DNA of 64,000 bases. Source: JAJPKK01 sp963702755. Lineage in GTDB: Bacteria; Pseudomonadota; Alphaproteobacteria; Rhizobiales; Xanthobacteraceae. Below the pieces are notes generated by a model. It ran no database searches. It was not told the origin of the DNA and was given only the letters and a program-made list of their open reading frames with translations. The stretch is from contig CAVPDZ010000006.1 in assembly GCA_963702755.1 (NCBI GenBank), forward strand, positions 1 through 64,000. Reading direction: 5' to 3'. This document shows positions 8,190-28,669 of the stretch, piece after piece (position 1 is the first letter of the stretch; each line of letters begins with the position of its first letter). A program made the translations under genes and the position numbers.

Positions 8190-8720
8190 ATGACCAAGCG
8201 CTGGTACATTGTCCACGCCTATTCGAACTTCGAGAACAAGGTCGCCGAATCAATTCGCGAGCAGGCCAAGCAACGCGGCCTGGCCGACCTGTTCGACGAG
8301 GTCCTGGTCCCGAAGGAAAAGGTCGTCGAGGTGCGTCGGGGCCGCAAGGTCGATGCCGAGCGCAAGTTCTTTCCGGGCTACGTCCTGGTGAAGATGGACC
8401 TCACCGACGAGGCGTTCCACCTCATCAAGAACACACCGAAGGTCACGGGCTTTCTCGGCGCCGACAACAAGCCGAAGCCGATCTCGGACGCCGAAGCCGC
8501 CCGCATTCTCCACCAGGTGCAGGAGGGCATCGAACGGCCGAAGCCGTCGGTGTCCTTTGAAGTGGGCGAGCAGGTCCGCGTCTCGGACGGGCCGTTCGCG
8601 TCGTTCAACGGCACCGTCGAGGAAGTCGACGAAGCGCGCTCGCGCCTCAAGGTGGCGGTGTCGATCTTCGGACGCGCGACGCCGGTCGAACTCGAGTTCG
8701 GCCAGGTCGAGAAAGGCTGA
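8190..8720 (+). CDS. nusG: Transcription termination/antitermination factor NusG
   Basis: This 176-residue protein has the NGN domain (starts TKRWYIVHAYSNFENKVAES; FFPGYVLVKM at about 53-62) and a C-terminal KOW domain (VGEQVRVSDGPFASFNGTVE). NusG binds RNA polymerase across the DNA cleft and links it to ribosomal S10 or to Rho. It sits between secE and rplK as in most bacteria. Length and ends are standard. Confidence 0.97.
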   Translation: MTKRWYIVHAYSNFENKVAESIREQAKQRGLADLFDEVLVPKEKVVEVRRGRKVDAERKFFPGYVLVKMDLTDEAFHLIKNTPKVTGFLGADNKPKPISDAEAARILHQVQEGIERPKPSVSFEVGEQVRVSDGPFASFNGTVEEVDEARSRLKVAVSIFGRATPVELEFGQVEKG

Positions 8721-8840
8721 TCGGCCGAAAGCCGATCGGTCGCGGATTTAGCAAAGCCGTCTTGGCAAAGCCGGTCTCGGCAAAGACGCCTTCGCAAAAA
8801 AGCCGTCTTGGCAAGAAAGTTTTGGCAAGAAAATTGTAGC
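8719..8840 (+). repeat. nusG-rplK spacer with hairpin and repeated TTGGCAA words
   Basis: GATCGGC (8719-8725) pairs with GCCGATC (8731-8737) at the nusG stop. After it, the words CTTGGCAAAG, CTCGGCAAAG, CTTGGCAAGAAAG and TTTGGCAAGAAAA recur four times between 8757 and 8835. The rest of the spacer to 9022 shows no gene. The rplK promoter or L1-binding leader may lie there, but no specific site can be defended. Confidence 0.5.
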
Positions 8841-9022
8841 GGTCATCGCCGATAGCGATTATGTGACGGCGATCTTCGCGGCCTGCATGGATGGCAGGTC
8901 GCGACAGTGAGGTCGGTCTTGCGATCTCACTTCGTTGTGGGAGGCGACGCGCGGCTGCCAACCGCTCGTTCGAGCCGAACCACGAACCCGGCGAAACTCG
9001 CGTTCGCCGCAAGGAGCAGTGC

Positions 9023-9454
9023 ATGGCAAAGAAAGTCACCGGCTATTTGAAGCTGCAGGTGCCGGCGGGTTCGGCGAACCCGTCGCCGCCGATCGGACCC
9101 GCGCTCGGCCAGCGCGGCCTCAACATCATGGAGTTCTGCAAGGCCTTCAACGCCCAGACGCAGAAGCTCGAAAAGGGTTCGCCGATTCCGGTCGTCATCA
9201 CCATTTATGCCGACCGCTCGTTCACCTTCGAGATGAAGACGCCTCCGGTCTCCTTCTTCATCAAGAAGGCGGCGAAGGTCGAATCCGGCTCGAAGACTCC
9301 GGGGCGCGACAAGGCCGGCCAGATCACCAAGGCCCAGGTCAAGGAGATCGCCGAGCAGAAGATGAAGGATCTCAACTGCGACACCATCGAATCGGCGATG
9401 CGCATGATCGAGGGCTCGGCCCGTTCGATGGGCATCGAGGTGAGGGGGGACTGA
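9023..9454 (+). CDS. rplK: 50S ribosomal protein L11
   Basis: The product is 143 residues, starting MAKKVTGYLKLQVPAGSANP. The N-terminal domain keeps the PPIGPALGQRGLNIMEFCK loop that contacts release factors and stringent-response components. The C-terminal domain binds the 1070 region of 23S rRNA. AAGGAG lies 9 bases before the ATG. The stop is one base from the rplA ATG, so the two are translated together. Confidence 0.97.
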   Translation: MAKKVTGYLKLQVPAGSANPSPPIGPALGQRGLNIMEFCKAFNAQTQKLEKGSPIPVVITIYADRSFTFEMKTPPVSFFIKKAAKVESGSKTPGRDKAGQITKAQVKEIAEQKMKDLNCDTIESAMRMIEGSARSMGIEVRGD

Positions 9455-9455
9455 C

Positions 9456-10169
9456 ATGTCGAGCCAAGGACGTCGTACGATCAAGGCCCGCGAGGGCATC
9501 GACCGCGAAAAGCTCTACCCGCTCGACCAGGCTGTGCAGATGGTCAAGGAGCGTGCCAAGGCGAAGTTCGATGAGACGATCGAGATCGCCATGAACCTCG
9601 GTGTCGACCCGCGCCATGCCGACCAGATGGTCCGCGGCGTAGTGGCGCTGCCGAACGGGTCCGGCCGCACCCAGCGCGTTGCGGTGTTCGCGCGCGGCGC
9701 CAAGGCTGACGAGGCCCGCGCCGCCGGCGCCGATGTGGTCGGGGCGGAGGATCTGGTCGAGAAGGTCAATGCCGGCAATATCGACTTTGACCGTTGCATC
9801 GCGACCCCGGACCTGATGCCGCTCGTCGGCCGGCTCGGCAAGGTGCTGGGTCCACGCGGCCTGATGCCCAATCCCAAGGTCGGCACGGTGACCATGGACG
9901 TCACCGGCGCGATCAAGGCGTCGAAGGGCGGCTCGGTCGAGTTCCGGGTCGAGAAGGCCGGCATCATTCACGCCGGGGTCGGCAAGGCCTCGTTCTCGGC
10001 CGAAAAGCTGGTCGAGAACATCAAGGCATTTGCGGACGCCGTGCAGAAGGCGAAGCCTCAGGGCGCGAAGGGCCACTTCATCAACCGGATCGCGATTTCC
10101 TCGACCATGGGTCCGGGCGTCAAGATCGAGCCGTCGACCGTGGTTGTGGCGACGGCTTCGCCGCGGTAG
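9456..10169 (+). CDS. rplA: 50S ribosomal protein L1
   Basis: The 237-residue product has the two-domain L1 fold: MPLVGRLGKVLGPRGLMPNP lies in the centre, followed by GTVTMDVTGAIKASKGGSVE. It builds the L1 stalk that guides tRNA out of the E site. In many bacteria it also represses its own rplKA message. Gene length is normal and the frame is intact. Confidence 0.97.
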   Translation: MSSQGRRTIKAREGIDREKLYPLDQAVQMVKERAKAKFDETIEIAMNLGVDPRHADQMVRGVVALPNGSGRTQRVAVFARGAKADEARAAGADVVGAEDLVEKVNAGNIDFDRCIATPDLMPLVGRLGKVLGPRGLMPNPKVGTVTMDVTGAIKASKGGSVEFRVEKAGIIHAGVGKASFSAEKLVENIKAFADAVQKAKPQGAKGHFINRIAISSTMGPGVKIEPSTVVVATASPR

Positions 10170-10524
10170 CCCTTCGTCCGCCTCACGGGCGGCGTCAAAA
10201 GACCACTGGGCAAGAGAGTCGGCCGAGCGAGTTGGCCGAGAGGGCTTGTCAAGAAAGTTCTTGGCAACGGCTCAGGGAACCGTTACATAAGCGCCACGGG
10301 CGTGCCGACCCACTTTGTCGGCGCGCCTTTGCGCGCTTTCTGGAAAATCCGGTGGTCAGGAACTTTTTCCCTCTCAGATGTCCGGTTGGATCGTTCTGAA
10401 GGGAAGGGTGGTCACAGCATTAACCCGGCAATCGCGCAGCCATCTGTTGATGGCGTCCTGTCCGAGACTGCAGGTGCCCGTGCGTCGCGCGAGCTTAATG
10501 CTTGGATTTCAGGCAACTGACATT
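10170..10524. other. rplA-rplJ spacer, upstream half
   Basis: No gene is visible. Near 10200-10270 the sequence repeats GTTGGCC/GTCGGCC and ...TCAAGAAAGTTCTTGGCAA, echoing the TTGGCAAGAAAG words of the nusG-rplK spacer. The rplJL promoter may be here (a TTGACA-like CTGACA lies near 10519), but I cannot place it firmly. Confidence 0.35.
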
Positions 10525-10786
10525 CATGGCCTGCACAGACGGGTGAAGATCGGTTTCGGGGGTAAACCCCGCTACGGTTCGGACCTCGATACCTTGTTGT
10601 CCGCGCGTCCCGCATCGCCGGGACGGTTTGGGACAAGGGGGCAGGGCAATTGGAGCGTCGCAACGTCGCTTGGCCGTGAGGCCCGGAGGCGGTGCGGCAG
10701 ATCGCAAACCGGTGGCCTAGCCCCTCAGGATCCTTCCGCGTGAAGCGGGGAGATAGAGCGGGACGGCTGCCGACCGGAGAGAGCAA
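10525..10786 (+). promoter_or_regulatory. Probable ribosomal protein L10 leader of rplJL
   Basis: The 260 bases before rplJ are GC-rich and structured, including GGGGGTAAACCCC (10558-10570) and TCCCGCATCGCCGGGA. Close to the gene they carry the CCTAGCCCCTCAGGATCC and CGGCTGCCGACCGGAGAG elements, which resemble rhizobial rplJ leaders. L10 with L7/L12 binds such leaders to repress translation. Assignment rests on position and recalled similarity; a covariance-model search would decide. Confidence 0.5.
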
Positions 10787-11305
10787 GTGGATCGAGCGGC
10801 AAAAAAGGAGCTGGTCGGCACGCTGAACGAGGTCTTCAAGGCCTCAAGCGTGGTCGTCGTGGCTCACTATGCCGGCCTCACCGTTGCCGACATGCAGAAG
10901 CTGCGCGCGCAGATGAAGCAGGCCGGCGCCAAGGTGAAGGTCGCCAAGAACCGCCTCGCCAAGATCGCTCTTGATGGCACCGACGTAGCCGTCGTCGCAC
11001 CCCTCCTCAAGGGGCCGACCGTGCTCGCCTATTCGGGCGATCCCGTGGCTGCGCCGAAGGTCGCCAACGACTTCGCCAAGACGAACGAGAAGTTCGTCAT
11101 TCTTGGCGGAGCGATGGGCAAGACCGCCCTGAACCCCGATGGCGTCAAGGCGCTCGCCGCGCTGCCGTCGCTCGATGAATTGCGCGCCAAGCTGGTCGGC
11201 CTGATCCAGGCTCCGGCAACCAAGATCGCGCAGGTCGTCAATGCCCCGGCGGCCAAGCTCGCCAGGGTGGTTCAGGCCTATGCCAGCAAGGACAGCGCTG
11301 CGTGA
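10787..11305 (+). CDS. rplJ: 50S ribosomal protein L10
   Basis: A GTG start at 10787 with GGAGAG 6 bases upstream gives 172 residues (VDRAAKKELVGTLNEVFKAS). The globular N-terminal domain binds 23S rRNA with L11. The C-terminal helix, ending VVQAYASKDSAA, carries the L7/L12 dimers. An alphaproteobacterial length is expected here. rplL follows after 50 bases. Confidence 0.96.
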   Translation: MDRAAKKELVGTLNEVFKASSVVVVAHYAGLTVADMQKLRAQMKQAGAKVKVAKNRLAKIALDGTDVAVVAPLLKGPTVLAYSGDPVAAPKVANDFAKTNEKFVILGGAMGKTALNPDGVKALAALPSLDELRAKLVGLIQAPATKIAQVVNAPAAKLARVVQAYASKDSAA

Positions 11306-11355
11306 GGCTTGCTTAACAACCAGATCGAAGTTCGAACCTGAAGGATGTGAATACA

Positions 11356-11733
11356 ATGGCTGATTTGTCCAAACTCGTGACCGAGCTTTCGAGCCTCACC
11401 GTGCTCGAAGCCGCCGAGCTCGCGAAGCTTCTCGAGGAGAAGTGGGGCGTGTCTGCCGCCGCCGCTGTCGCGGTTGCGGCTCCGGGCGGCGGTGGCGCTG
11501 CCGCGGCCCCGGTCGAGGAGAAGACCGAGTTCACCGTCGTGCTGGCGGCTGCCGGCGACAAGAAGATCGAGGTCATCAAAGAGGTTCGCGCCCTGACCGG
11601 CCTCGGCCTCAAGGAGGCCAAGGACCTGGTCGAAGGCGCGCCGAAGAACGTCAAGGAAGGCGTGACCAAGGACGAGGCCGAGAAGGTCAAGGCGCAGCTC
11701 GAGAAGGCCGGCGCCAAGGTGGAGCTTAAGTAG
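11356..11733 (+). CDS. rplL: 50S ribosomal protein L7/L12
   Basis: 125 residues: an N-terminal dimerisation helix (MADLSKLVTELSSLTVLEAA), an Ala/Gly hinge (AVAVAAPGGGGAAAAP), and the factor-binding domain with the KIEVIKEVRALTGLGLKEAK signature. It recruits and activates translational GTPases. The ATG at 11356 is preferred to a GTG at 11347 because it gives the canonical MADL start and better spacing to GAAGGA. Confidence 0.97.
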   Translation: MADLSKLVTELSSLTVLEAAELAKLLEEKWGVSAAAAVAVAAPGGGGAAAAPVEEKTEFTVVLAAAGDKKIEVIKEVRALTGLGLKEAKDLVEGAPKNVKEGVTKDEAEKVKAQLEKAGAKVELK

Positions 11734-11783
11734 GCGTTTTGCGTTTGCGCGCCCGCGTAAGCTATTGGAGGAAAAGCCTAAAT

Positions 11784-11806
11784 GGTGCCGGCGGCACGCC
11801 GGCACC
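11784..11806 (+). terminator. 10-bp perfect hairpin between rplL and rpoB
   Basis: GGTGCCGGCG (11784-11793) pairs perfectly with CGCCGGCACC (11797-11806) over a 3-base loop, 50 bases after rplL. There is no T-run. The position matches the partial terminator that lowers rpoBC relative to rplJL in other bacteria, so attenuation or RNA processing is plausible. The rest of the spacer to 12068 shows no gene. Confidence 0.5.
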
Positions 11807-12068
11807 CCATGTGTTGAGGGCGGCCGGCGCGTATCGGCCGTCGGCGGGTGGTAATCGGCGTGATCGGGCCTATATAAGGTCTCGGTTTGCCTTGATTTTC
11901 CGCCCTGCACACGAAGTCCCGGTCCCGGGACCCGGCGTTTTCGTTCGGGCGGGATTGGCGTGAGGAGGCGGACCTTATTTCAGGCTCCGCCGCTACCAAC
12001 ATCTTCCGGCTCCGCGCCGGAAGACCTCGCCGCCCGTGAGGGGCGACGCAGGAAGAGAAGAGGCCACG

Positions 12069-16196
<4,128 letters not shown>

Positions 16197-16312
16197 CGCG
16201 CGGTACCGCCCGCGCGGCGGCCGAGCGATGGCCGCACCGACGACATGCTTACGGCAGCCGGCATTGGCCGGCTGATCGTCTCCACCGGAGACGTCACAAC
16301 CGGAGACCCTAA

Positions 16313-20513
<4,201 letters not shown>

Positions 20514-20536
20514 TCCGGTGGCTCGCCACCAGTTGC

Positions 20537-20565
20537 AAAAGGGCCGCCCACGGGCGGCCCTTTTC
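20537..20565 (+). terminator. Rho-independent terminator after rpoC
   Basis: AAAAGGGCCGCCC (20537-20549) pairs perfectly with GGGCGGCCCTTTT (20552-20564) over a 2-base loop, 24 bases after the rpoC stop. The T-rich 3' end marks a classic intrinsic terminator and the end of the rpoBC transcript. Confidence 0.92.
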
Positions 20566-21050
20566 GTTGATGGGATGACCGGAAATTCACGTTTGTGCCT
20601 GCTTGCGTCTCGGCGCCGCAGCATTATTTGTGAGAGCGGCGAAAGTGGCTCTGGCACGGCGTTTTTTGCAGCTTGGCCTTGACTTCGCCTCACCGCGTCG
20701 ATAAAAACGCGCACTTTTTTCGGCAGGCGGTGAGCTTCGCCCGTCGGAACGGCCGTTCGGCCTAGCTGTTGGAAGCCTAACGCTTTCTACGCATTTGCCG
20801 GACACTCCGCGCCTCGATGAATGAAGCTCAAACGCTGCCTCTGACACCGAACTGTCAGATGTGAAGACATGATCGCGTCACCGTCGGTGCCGCGGTCCTC
20901 TGTGACGAAAACGTCAGGCCGCGGGCTTGCGCGGATGGCGTTGTTTCGTTTTGGCGCATGCCGTGCCGGTGCACGGCGTTGGATGCGGGACGTTCGTCCG
21001 GGTGGAAAGCACCATTGGGCGGCGTCTCGAAACGAAGGTGAAGGCTCAGG
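20566..21050 (+). promoter_or_regulatory. str operon upstream region and leader
   Basis: No gene is visible. It must hold the rpsL promoter. A 7-bp hairpin GCCGTGC (20960-20966)/GCACGGC (20971-20977) lies about 75 bases before rpsL. I could not identify a convincing -35/-10 pair. Confidence 0.35.
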
Positions 21051-21422
21051 ATGCCGACGATCAACCAATTGATCCGCAAGCCGCGGGTGGCGCAGAAGGC
21101 GCGCAAGAAGGTGCCGGCGCTGCAACAGTCGCCGCAGAAGCGCGGCGTGTGCACGCGCGTCTATACGACGACGCCGAAGAAGCCCAATTCGGCGCTGCGC
21201 AAGGTCGCCAAGGTGCGCCTCACCAACGGCTTCGAGGTGATCGGCTACATCCCGGGTGAAGGCCACAACCTTCAGGAGCACTCGGTGGTGATGATCCGCG
21301 GCGGCCGCGTCAAGGACCTGCCCGGCGTTCGCTACCACATTCTGCGCGGCGTCCTCGATACCCAGGGCGTCAAGAACCGCAAGCAGCGCCGTTCGAAGTA
21401 CGGCGCCAAGCGGCCGAAGTGA
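21051..21422 (+). CDS. rpsL: 30S ribosomal protein S12
   Basis: 123 residues starting MPTINQLIRKPRVAQKARKK, with the decoding-centre loops TTPKKPNSALRKVAKVRL and GRVKDLPGVRYH. The lysines at the usual streptomycin-resistance positions (K43 in PKKPNS, K88 region in GRVKDLP) are wild type. It is the first gene of the str operon. GGCTCAGG precedes the ATG. Confidence 0.97.
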   Translation: MPTINQLIRKPRVAQKARKKVPALQQSPQKRGVCTRVYTTTPKKPNSALRKVAKVRLTNGFEVIGYIPGEGHNLQEHSVVMIRGGRVKDLPGVRYHILRGVLDTQGVKNRKQRRSKYGAKRPK

Positions 21423-21440
21423 TCGGAGCGTAGCGAGGTC

Positions 21441-21517
21441 ATCCCCGAGCGAGCGAAGCGAGACCCGGGGATCGAGGCAGAGATTCAGACGTGGATGGCC
21501 GGGACGAGCCCGGCCAT
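21441..21517. repeat. Two rhizobial palindromic repeats between rpsL and rpsG
   Basis: The first palindrome is ATCCCCG (21441-21447) with CGGGGAT (21466-21472) around a GAGCGAAGCGAG core. The second is perfect: ATGGCCGGG (21495-21503) with CCCGGCCAT (21509-21517). From memory, both sequences are abundant intergenic elements in Bradyrhizobium relatives. Here they sit inside an operon, so they are transcribed between the rpsL and rpsG messages. Confidence 0.7.
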
Positions 21518-21552
21518 GACGAGAGAAGAAGCGAAGATCAAGGACTGCTCAG

Positions 21553-22023
21553 ATGTCCCGCCGCCATCGTGCCGAAAAACGCGAAGTACTGCCTGATCCG
21601 AAATTCGGAAACATGGTGGTGTCGAAATTCATGAACTCGATCATGTACGCGGGCAAGAAGTCCGTTGCCGAGACCATCGTCTACGGCGCGCTCGACATGA
21701 TCGAGGGCAAGACCAAGCAGAATCCGGTGACGGTGTTCGAGCAGGCGCTCGACAACGTCATGCCGACCATCGAGGTTCGCTCGCGCCGGGTCGGTGGTGC
21801 CACCTACCAGGTGCCGGTCGAGGTTCGTAACGAACGTCGCCAAGCGCTCGGCATCCGTTGGCTCATTATTGCGGCGCGCGAGCGCAATGAAAAGACGATG
21901 ACCGAGCGGCTGTCCGCAGAATTGCTCGATGCATCGAACAACCGGGGGAACGCGGTCAAGAAGCGCGAAGACACCCATCGGATGGCGGAGGCTAATCGTG
22001 CCTTCGCGCATTACCGGTGGTGA
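21553..22023 (+). CDS. rpsG: 30S ribosomal protein S7
   Basis: 156 residues (MSRRHRAEKREVLPDPKFGN...AHYRW), the usual length. S7 nucleates assembly of the 30S head and contacts E-site tRNA. In enterobacteria it represses the str message. The frame is intact. fusA starts 38 bases downstream. Confidence 0.97.
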   Translation: MSRRHRAEKREVLPDPKFGNMVVSKFMNSIMYAGKKSVAETIVYGALDMIEGKTKQNPVTVFEQALDNVMPTIEVRSRRVGGATYQVPVEVRNERRQALGIRWLIIAARERNEKTMTERLSAELLDASNNRGNAVKKREDTHRMAEANRAFAHYRW

Positions 22024-22061
22024 GGACGCCATAGCCGGCGAGCTTTGCCAAGGATCGATCC

Positions 22062-24134
<2,073 letters not shown>

Positions 24135-24198
24135 TCCGAGTGGACCTTCCGACCTCAATGCGAATGACAGTACTGGATTAACCACCGAGGAGCCCAAC

Positions 24199-25394
<1,196 letters not shown>

Positions 25395-25488
25395 CGACGA
25401 TACGCGCAGTGGACGAACAGAGGAGCGATGGACGGATGATGGTTGAGCCGACGCAGTCGTCTGTTCTCTGTATCCGTCCGCTTGAAGC

Positions 25489-25798
25489 ATGAACGGTCAA
25501 AACATCAGAATTCGACTCAAGGCGTTCGACCACCGCATCCTCGATGCGTCGACGCGAGAGATCGTGGACACTGCCAAGCGGACCGGCGCGCAGGTGCGCG
25601 GGCCGATCCCGCTGCCGACGAAGATCGAGAAGCTTCACCGTGAACCGCTCGCCGCACGTCGACAAGAAGAGCCGCGAGCAGTTCGAGATGCGCACGCACA
25701 AGCGGCTCCTCGACATCGTGGATCCGACACCGCAGACGGTCGACGCGCTGATGAAGCTCGACCTCGCCGCCGGCGTCGACGTCGAGATCAAGCTCTGA
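25489..25798 (+). CDS. rpsJ: 30S ribosomal protein S10 (one frame break)
   Basis: The product starts MNGQNIRIRLKAFDHRILDA and, after one extra base near 25634, continues FTVNRSPHVDKKSREQFEMR to VDVEIKL (about 102 residues). It is a head protein of the 30S subunit and the NusE partner of NusB and NusG in antitermination. It opens the S10 operon, 94 bases after tuf. Confidence 0.94.
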
Positions 25799-25826
25799 CG
25801 AAGCGCAGCAGCAAGGGATAACGCCG

Positions 25827-26573
25827 ATGCGTTCCGGAGTGATCGCACAGAAGGTCGGAATGACCCGCATCTTCACAGACAGCGGTGAGCATGTGCCGGT
25901 GACGGTGCTGCGGCTTGCCAATTGTCAGGTGATCGGGCACCGCACCAAGGACAAGAACGGCTACATAGCGCTGCAACTCGGTGCCGGCACCCGCAAGACG
26001 TCGCGGCTTCCCCGTGCCGAGCGCAACAATTTTGCGGTCGCCAAGGTCGAGCCCAAGCGCAAGGTCGTCGAGTTCAGAGTCGACGAGAAGGCGCTGATCC
26101 CGGTGGGTGCCGAGATCACGGCGGACCATTTCATCGTCGGCCAGTTCGTCGATGTGACCGGCACGTCGATCGGCAAGGGTTACGCCGGCGGCATGAAGCG
26201 CTGGAATTTCGGCGGCTTGCGTGCCTCCCACGGCGTGTCGATCTCGCATCGCTCGATCGGGTCGACCGGTGGTCGTCAGGATCCCGGCCGCACCTTCCGC
26301 AACAAGAAGATGCCGGGCCAGATGGGCGTCGAGCGCGTCACCACGCTTAACCTCAAGGTGATGCAGACTGATGTCGAGCGCGGCCTCATCCTCGTCGAGG
26401 GCGCCGTTCCAGGCGCAAAGGGCGGGTGGATCACGGTGCGGGACGCCGTCAAGAAGTCGCTGCCGAAGGACGTACCGCAGCCGGGCAAGTTCCGCGTCGC
26501 GGCGACCGACGGCGGTCAGGCAGAGGCGGGCGGTGCCGCGGCGCCAGCCCCGGCAGCCGAGCAGGGGGCGTGA
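25827..26573 (+). CDS. rplC: 50S ribosomal protein L3
   Basis: 248 residues from MRSGVIAQKVGMTRIFTDSG, with the long peptidyl-transferase-proximal loop GGLRASHGVSISHRSIGSTG and GRTFRNKKMPGQMG. The C-terminus is extended by an Ala/Gly-rich tail (GGQAEAGGAAAPAPAAEQGA), a common alphaproteobacterial feature. rplD starts 2 bases after the stop. Confidence 0.96.
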   Translation: MRSGVIAQKVGMTRIFTDSGEHVPVTVLRLANCQVIGHRTKDKNGYIALQLGAGTRKTSRLPRAERNNFAVAKVEPKRKVVEFRVDEKALIPVGAEITADHFIVGQFVDVTGTSIGKGYAGGMKRWNFGGLRASHGVSISHRSIGSTGGRQDPGRTFRNKKMPGQMGVERVTTLNLKVMQTDVERGLILVEGAVPGAKGGWITVRDAVKKSLPKDVPQPGKFRVAATDGGQAEAGGAAAPAPAAEQGA

Positions 26574-26575
26574 TC

Positions 26576-27198
26576 ATGGAGCTCAACGTCACCTCTCTCG
26601 CCGGCGAGGCCAAGGGTTCGGTCAACCTGTCCGATGCCATTTTCGGGCTCGAGCCGCGCCAGGACATCATTCAGCGTTGCGTCGTGTGGCAGCTCGCGAA
26701 GCGCCGTGCCGGCACGCACGCCGTGAAGAACCGCGCCGACATCGCCCGCACCACCAAGAAGATGTACAAGCAAAAGGGCACTGGCGGTGCCCGCCACGGA
26801 TCGCAGAAAGGCCAATCTGTTCCGCGGCGGCGGCCGTTCGTTCGGGCCACTCGTACGCAGCCACGAGATCGGCCTGCCGAAGAAAGTACGCGTCCTTGCC
26901 CTCAAGCACGCGCTCTCTGCCAAAGCCAAGGACGGCGGCATTGTCATCATCGAGGATGCTAAGCTCGCCGAGGCCAAGACCAAAACGCTCTAAGAGCCAG
27001 TTTTCCAAGCTCGGCCTTGCCAATGCGCTGATCGTCGACGGTGCCGAGATCGACAACGGCTTCCGTCTCGCCACCCGCAACATCCCGAACATCGACGTGC
27101 TGCCGATCCAGGGCATCAACGTCTACGACATTCTGCGGCGAAACACGCTCGTCCTCACCAGGGCAGCGCTCGATGCGTTGGAGGCGCGACTGAAATGA
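26576..27198 (+). CDS. rplD: 50S ribosomal protein L4 (two frame breaks)
   Basis: The product begins MELNVTSLAGEAKGSVNLSD. After shifts near 26805 and 26988 it continues RKANLFRGGGRSFGPLVRSH, KKVRVLALKHALSAKAKDGG and NALIVDGAEIDNGFRLATRN to LEARLK. The extended loop with GTGGARHGS lines the exit tunnel. In enterobacteria L4 also represses the S10 operon. The stop overlaps the rplW ATG (ATGA at 27195). Confidence 0.93.
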
Positions 27199-27494
27199 CG
27201 ACCAGCGATCCGCGCCACTACGACGTCATCATCGCGCCGGTGATCACCGAAAAGGCGACCAACGCCTCCGAGCGCAACCAGGTGATGTTTCGCGTCGTGC
27301 GCAACGCCACCAAGCCGCAGATCAAGGAAGCGGTCGAGAAGCTCTTCGACGTCAAGGTGAAGAGCGTCAACACCCTCATCCGCAAGGGCAAGATCCGCAC
27401 CTTCCGCGGCATGCGCGGGCAATTGTCGGACGTCAAGAATGCGATCGTGACCCTCGAAGAGGGTCACCGCATCGACGTGACGACGGGACTTTGA
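27195..27494 (+). CDS. rplW: 50S ribosomal protein L23
   Basis: 99 residues starting MTTSDPRHYDVIIAPVITEK, with the conserved VxxVNT region (KVKSVNTLIRKGKIRTFRGM). L23 sits at the tunnel exit and docks trigger factor and SRP. The start overlaps the end of rplD by 4 bases. The frame is intact. Confidence 0.96.
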   Translation: MTTSDPRHYDVIIAPVITEKATNASERNQVMFRVVRNATKPQIKEAVEKLFDVKVKSVNTLIRKGKIRTFRGMRGQLSDVKNAIVTLEEGHRIDVTTGL

Positions 27495-27520
27495 CGGCAG
27501 GCGCGCGGGGATAACGCATC

Positions 27521-28358
27521 ATGGCACTCAAGACCTACAAACCCACGACGCCCGGCCAACGGCAGCTGGTGCTCGTCGATCGCTCCGCGCTCCACAAAGG
27601 CAAGCCCGTCAAGGCGCTCACGGTCGGCAAGATTTCGAGCGGTGCGCGCAACAATAACGGGCGCATCACCGTTCGTTTTCGCGGCGGCGGTCACAAGAAG
27701 GCGCTGCGCAACGTCGACTTCAAGCGCGCAAAGCATGACCAGCCGGCGCGGGTCGAGCGGATCGAATATGATCCGAACCGCACCGCGTTTCATCGCGCTC
27801 ATCAAGTATGGCGACGGCGAGCTGTCTTATATCCTTGCCCCGCAGCGGCTGGCCGAAGGCGACACCATCGTTTCCGGCGAGCATGTGGACGTGAAGGCCG
27901 GCAACGCCATGCCGATCGGCAACATGCCGATCGGCACGATCGTGCACAATGTCGAACTCAAGATCGGCAAGGGCGGGCAGATTGCGCGTTCGGCCGGTAC
28001 CTATGCGCAGATCGTCGGCCGCGACCAGGAATACGTGATCCTGCGGCTCAATTCCGGCGAGCAGCGCCTGGTCCATGGCCGCTGCATGGGCACGGTCGGG
28101 GCGGTGTCGAACCCCGACCACATGAACATCTCGATCGGCAAGGCCGGCCGCACGCGCTGGCTCGGTTGGCGCCCGCACAATCGCGGCGTCTCCATGAACC
28201 CGGTCGATCACCCGCTCGGCGGCGGCGAAGGCCGCACCTCGGGCGGACGTCATCCGGTGACCCCGTGGGGCTTTCCGACCAAGGGCAAGAAGACACGCAA
28301 CAACAAGAAGACCTCGAGATTCATCATTTCAAGCCGCCATGCGCGGAAGAAGAAGTAG
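27521..28358 (+). CDS. rplB: 50S ribosomal protein L2 (one frame break)
   Basis: About 278 residues. The product starts MALKTYKPTTPGQRQLVLVD. One extra base near 27790 breaks the frame after EYDPNRTA; in the corrected frame FIALIKYGDGELSYILAP follows. The peptidyl-transferase-region motifs are present (GRCMGTVGAVSNPDHMN; NPVDHPLGGGEGRTSGGRHP). The catalytically important histidine region (VDHPHGGGEG in most species) reads VDHPLGGGEG, with Leu for His. Confidence 0.94.
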
Positions 28359-28370
28359 GACGAGAACACG

Positions 28371-28649
28371 ATGGCGCGCTCGGTATGGAAAGGCCCGTTC
28401 GTCGACGGCTTCCTTCTCAAGAAGGCGGAGGCCTCGCGGTCGTCGGGTCGGCATGACGTGATCAAGACGTGGAGCCGCCGCTCCACCATCCTGCCGCAGT
28501 TCGTCGGCCTGACTTTCGGCGTCCACAACGGGCATAAGCACATCCCGGTGATGGTCACCGAGGAAATGGTCGGCCACAAGCTCGGCGAGTTTGCGCCGAC
28601 CCGCACCTTCCACGGCCATTCGTCGGACAAGAAGGCCAAGCGCGCGTAA
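28371..28649 (+). CDS. rpsS: 30S ribosomal protein S19
   Basis: 92 residues starting MARSVWKGPFVDGFLLKKAE, ending FHGHSSDKKAKRA. It binds S13 in the head of the 30S subunit. The start lies 12 bases after the rplB stop. The frame is intact. Confidence 0.96.
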   Translation: MARSVWKGPFVDGFLLKKAEASRSSGRHDVIKTWSRRSTILPQFVGLTFGVHNGHKHIPVMVTEEMVGHKLGEFAPTRTFHGHSSDKKAKRA

Positions 28650-28669
28650 GGCGCCTGAGCGAGGACGAG

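Noticed and set aside
8719..8737. Terminator after nusG
   Set aside because: The 7-bp stem has no T-run and rplK normally continues in the same transcript.
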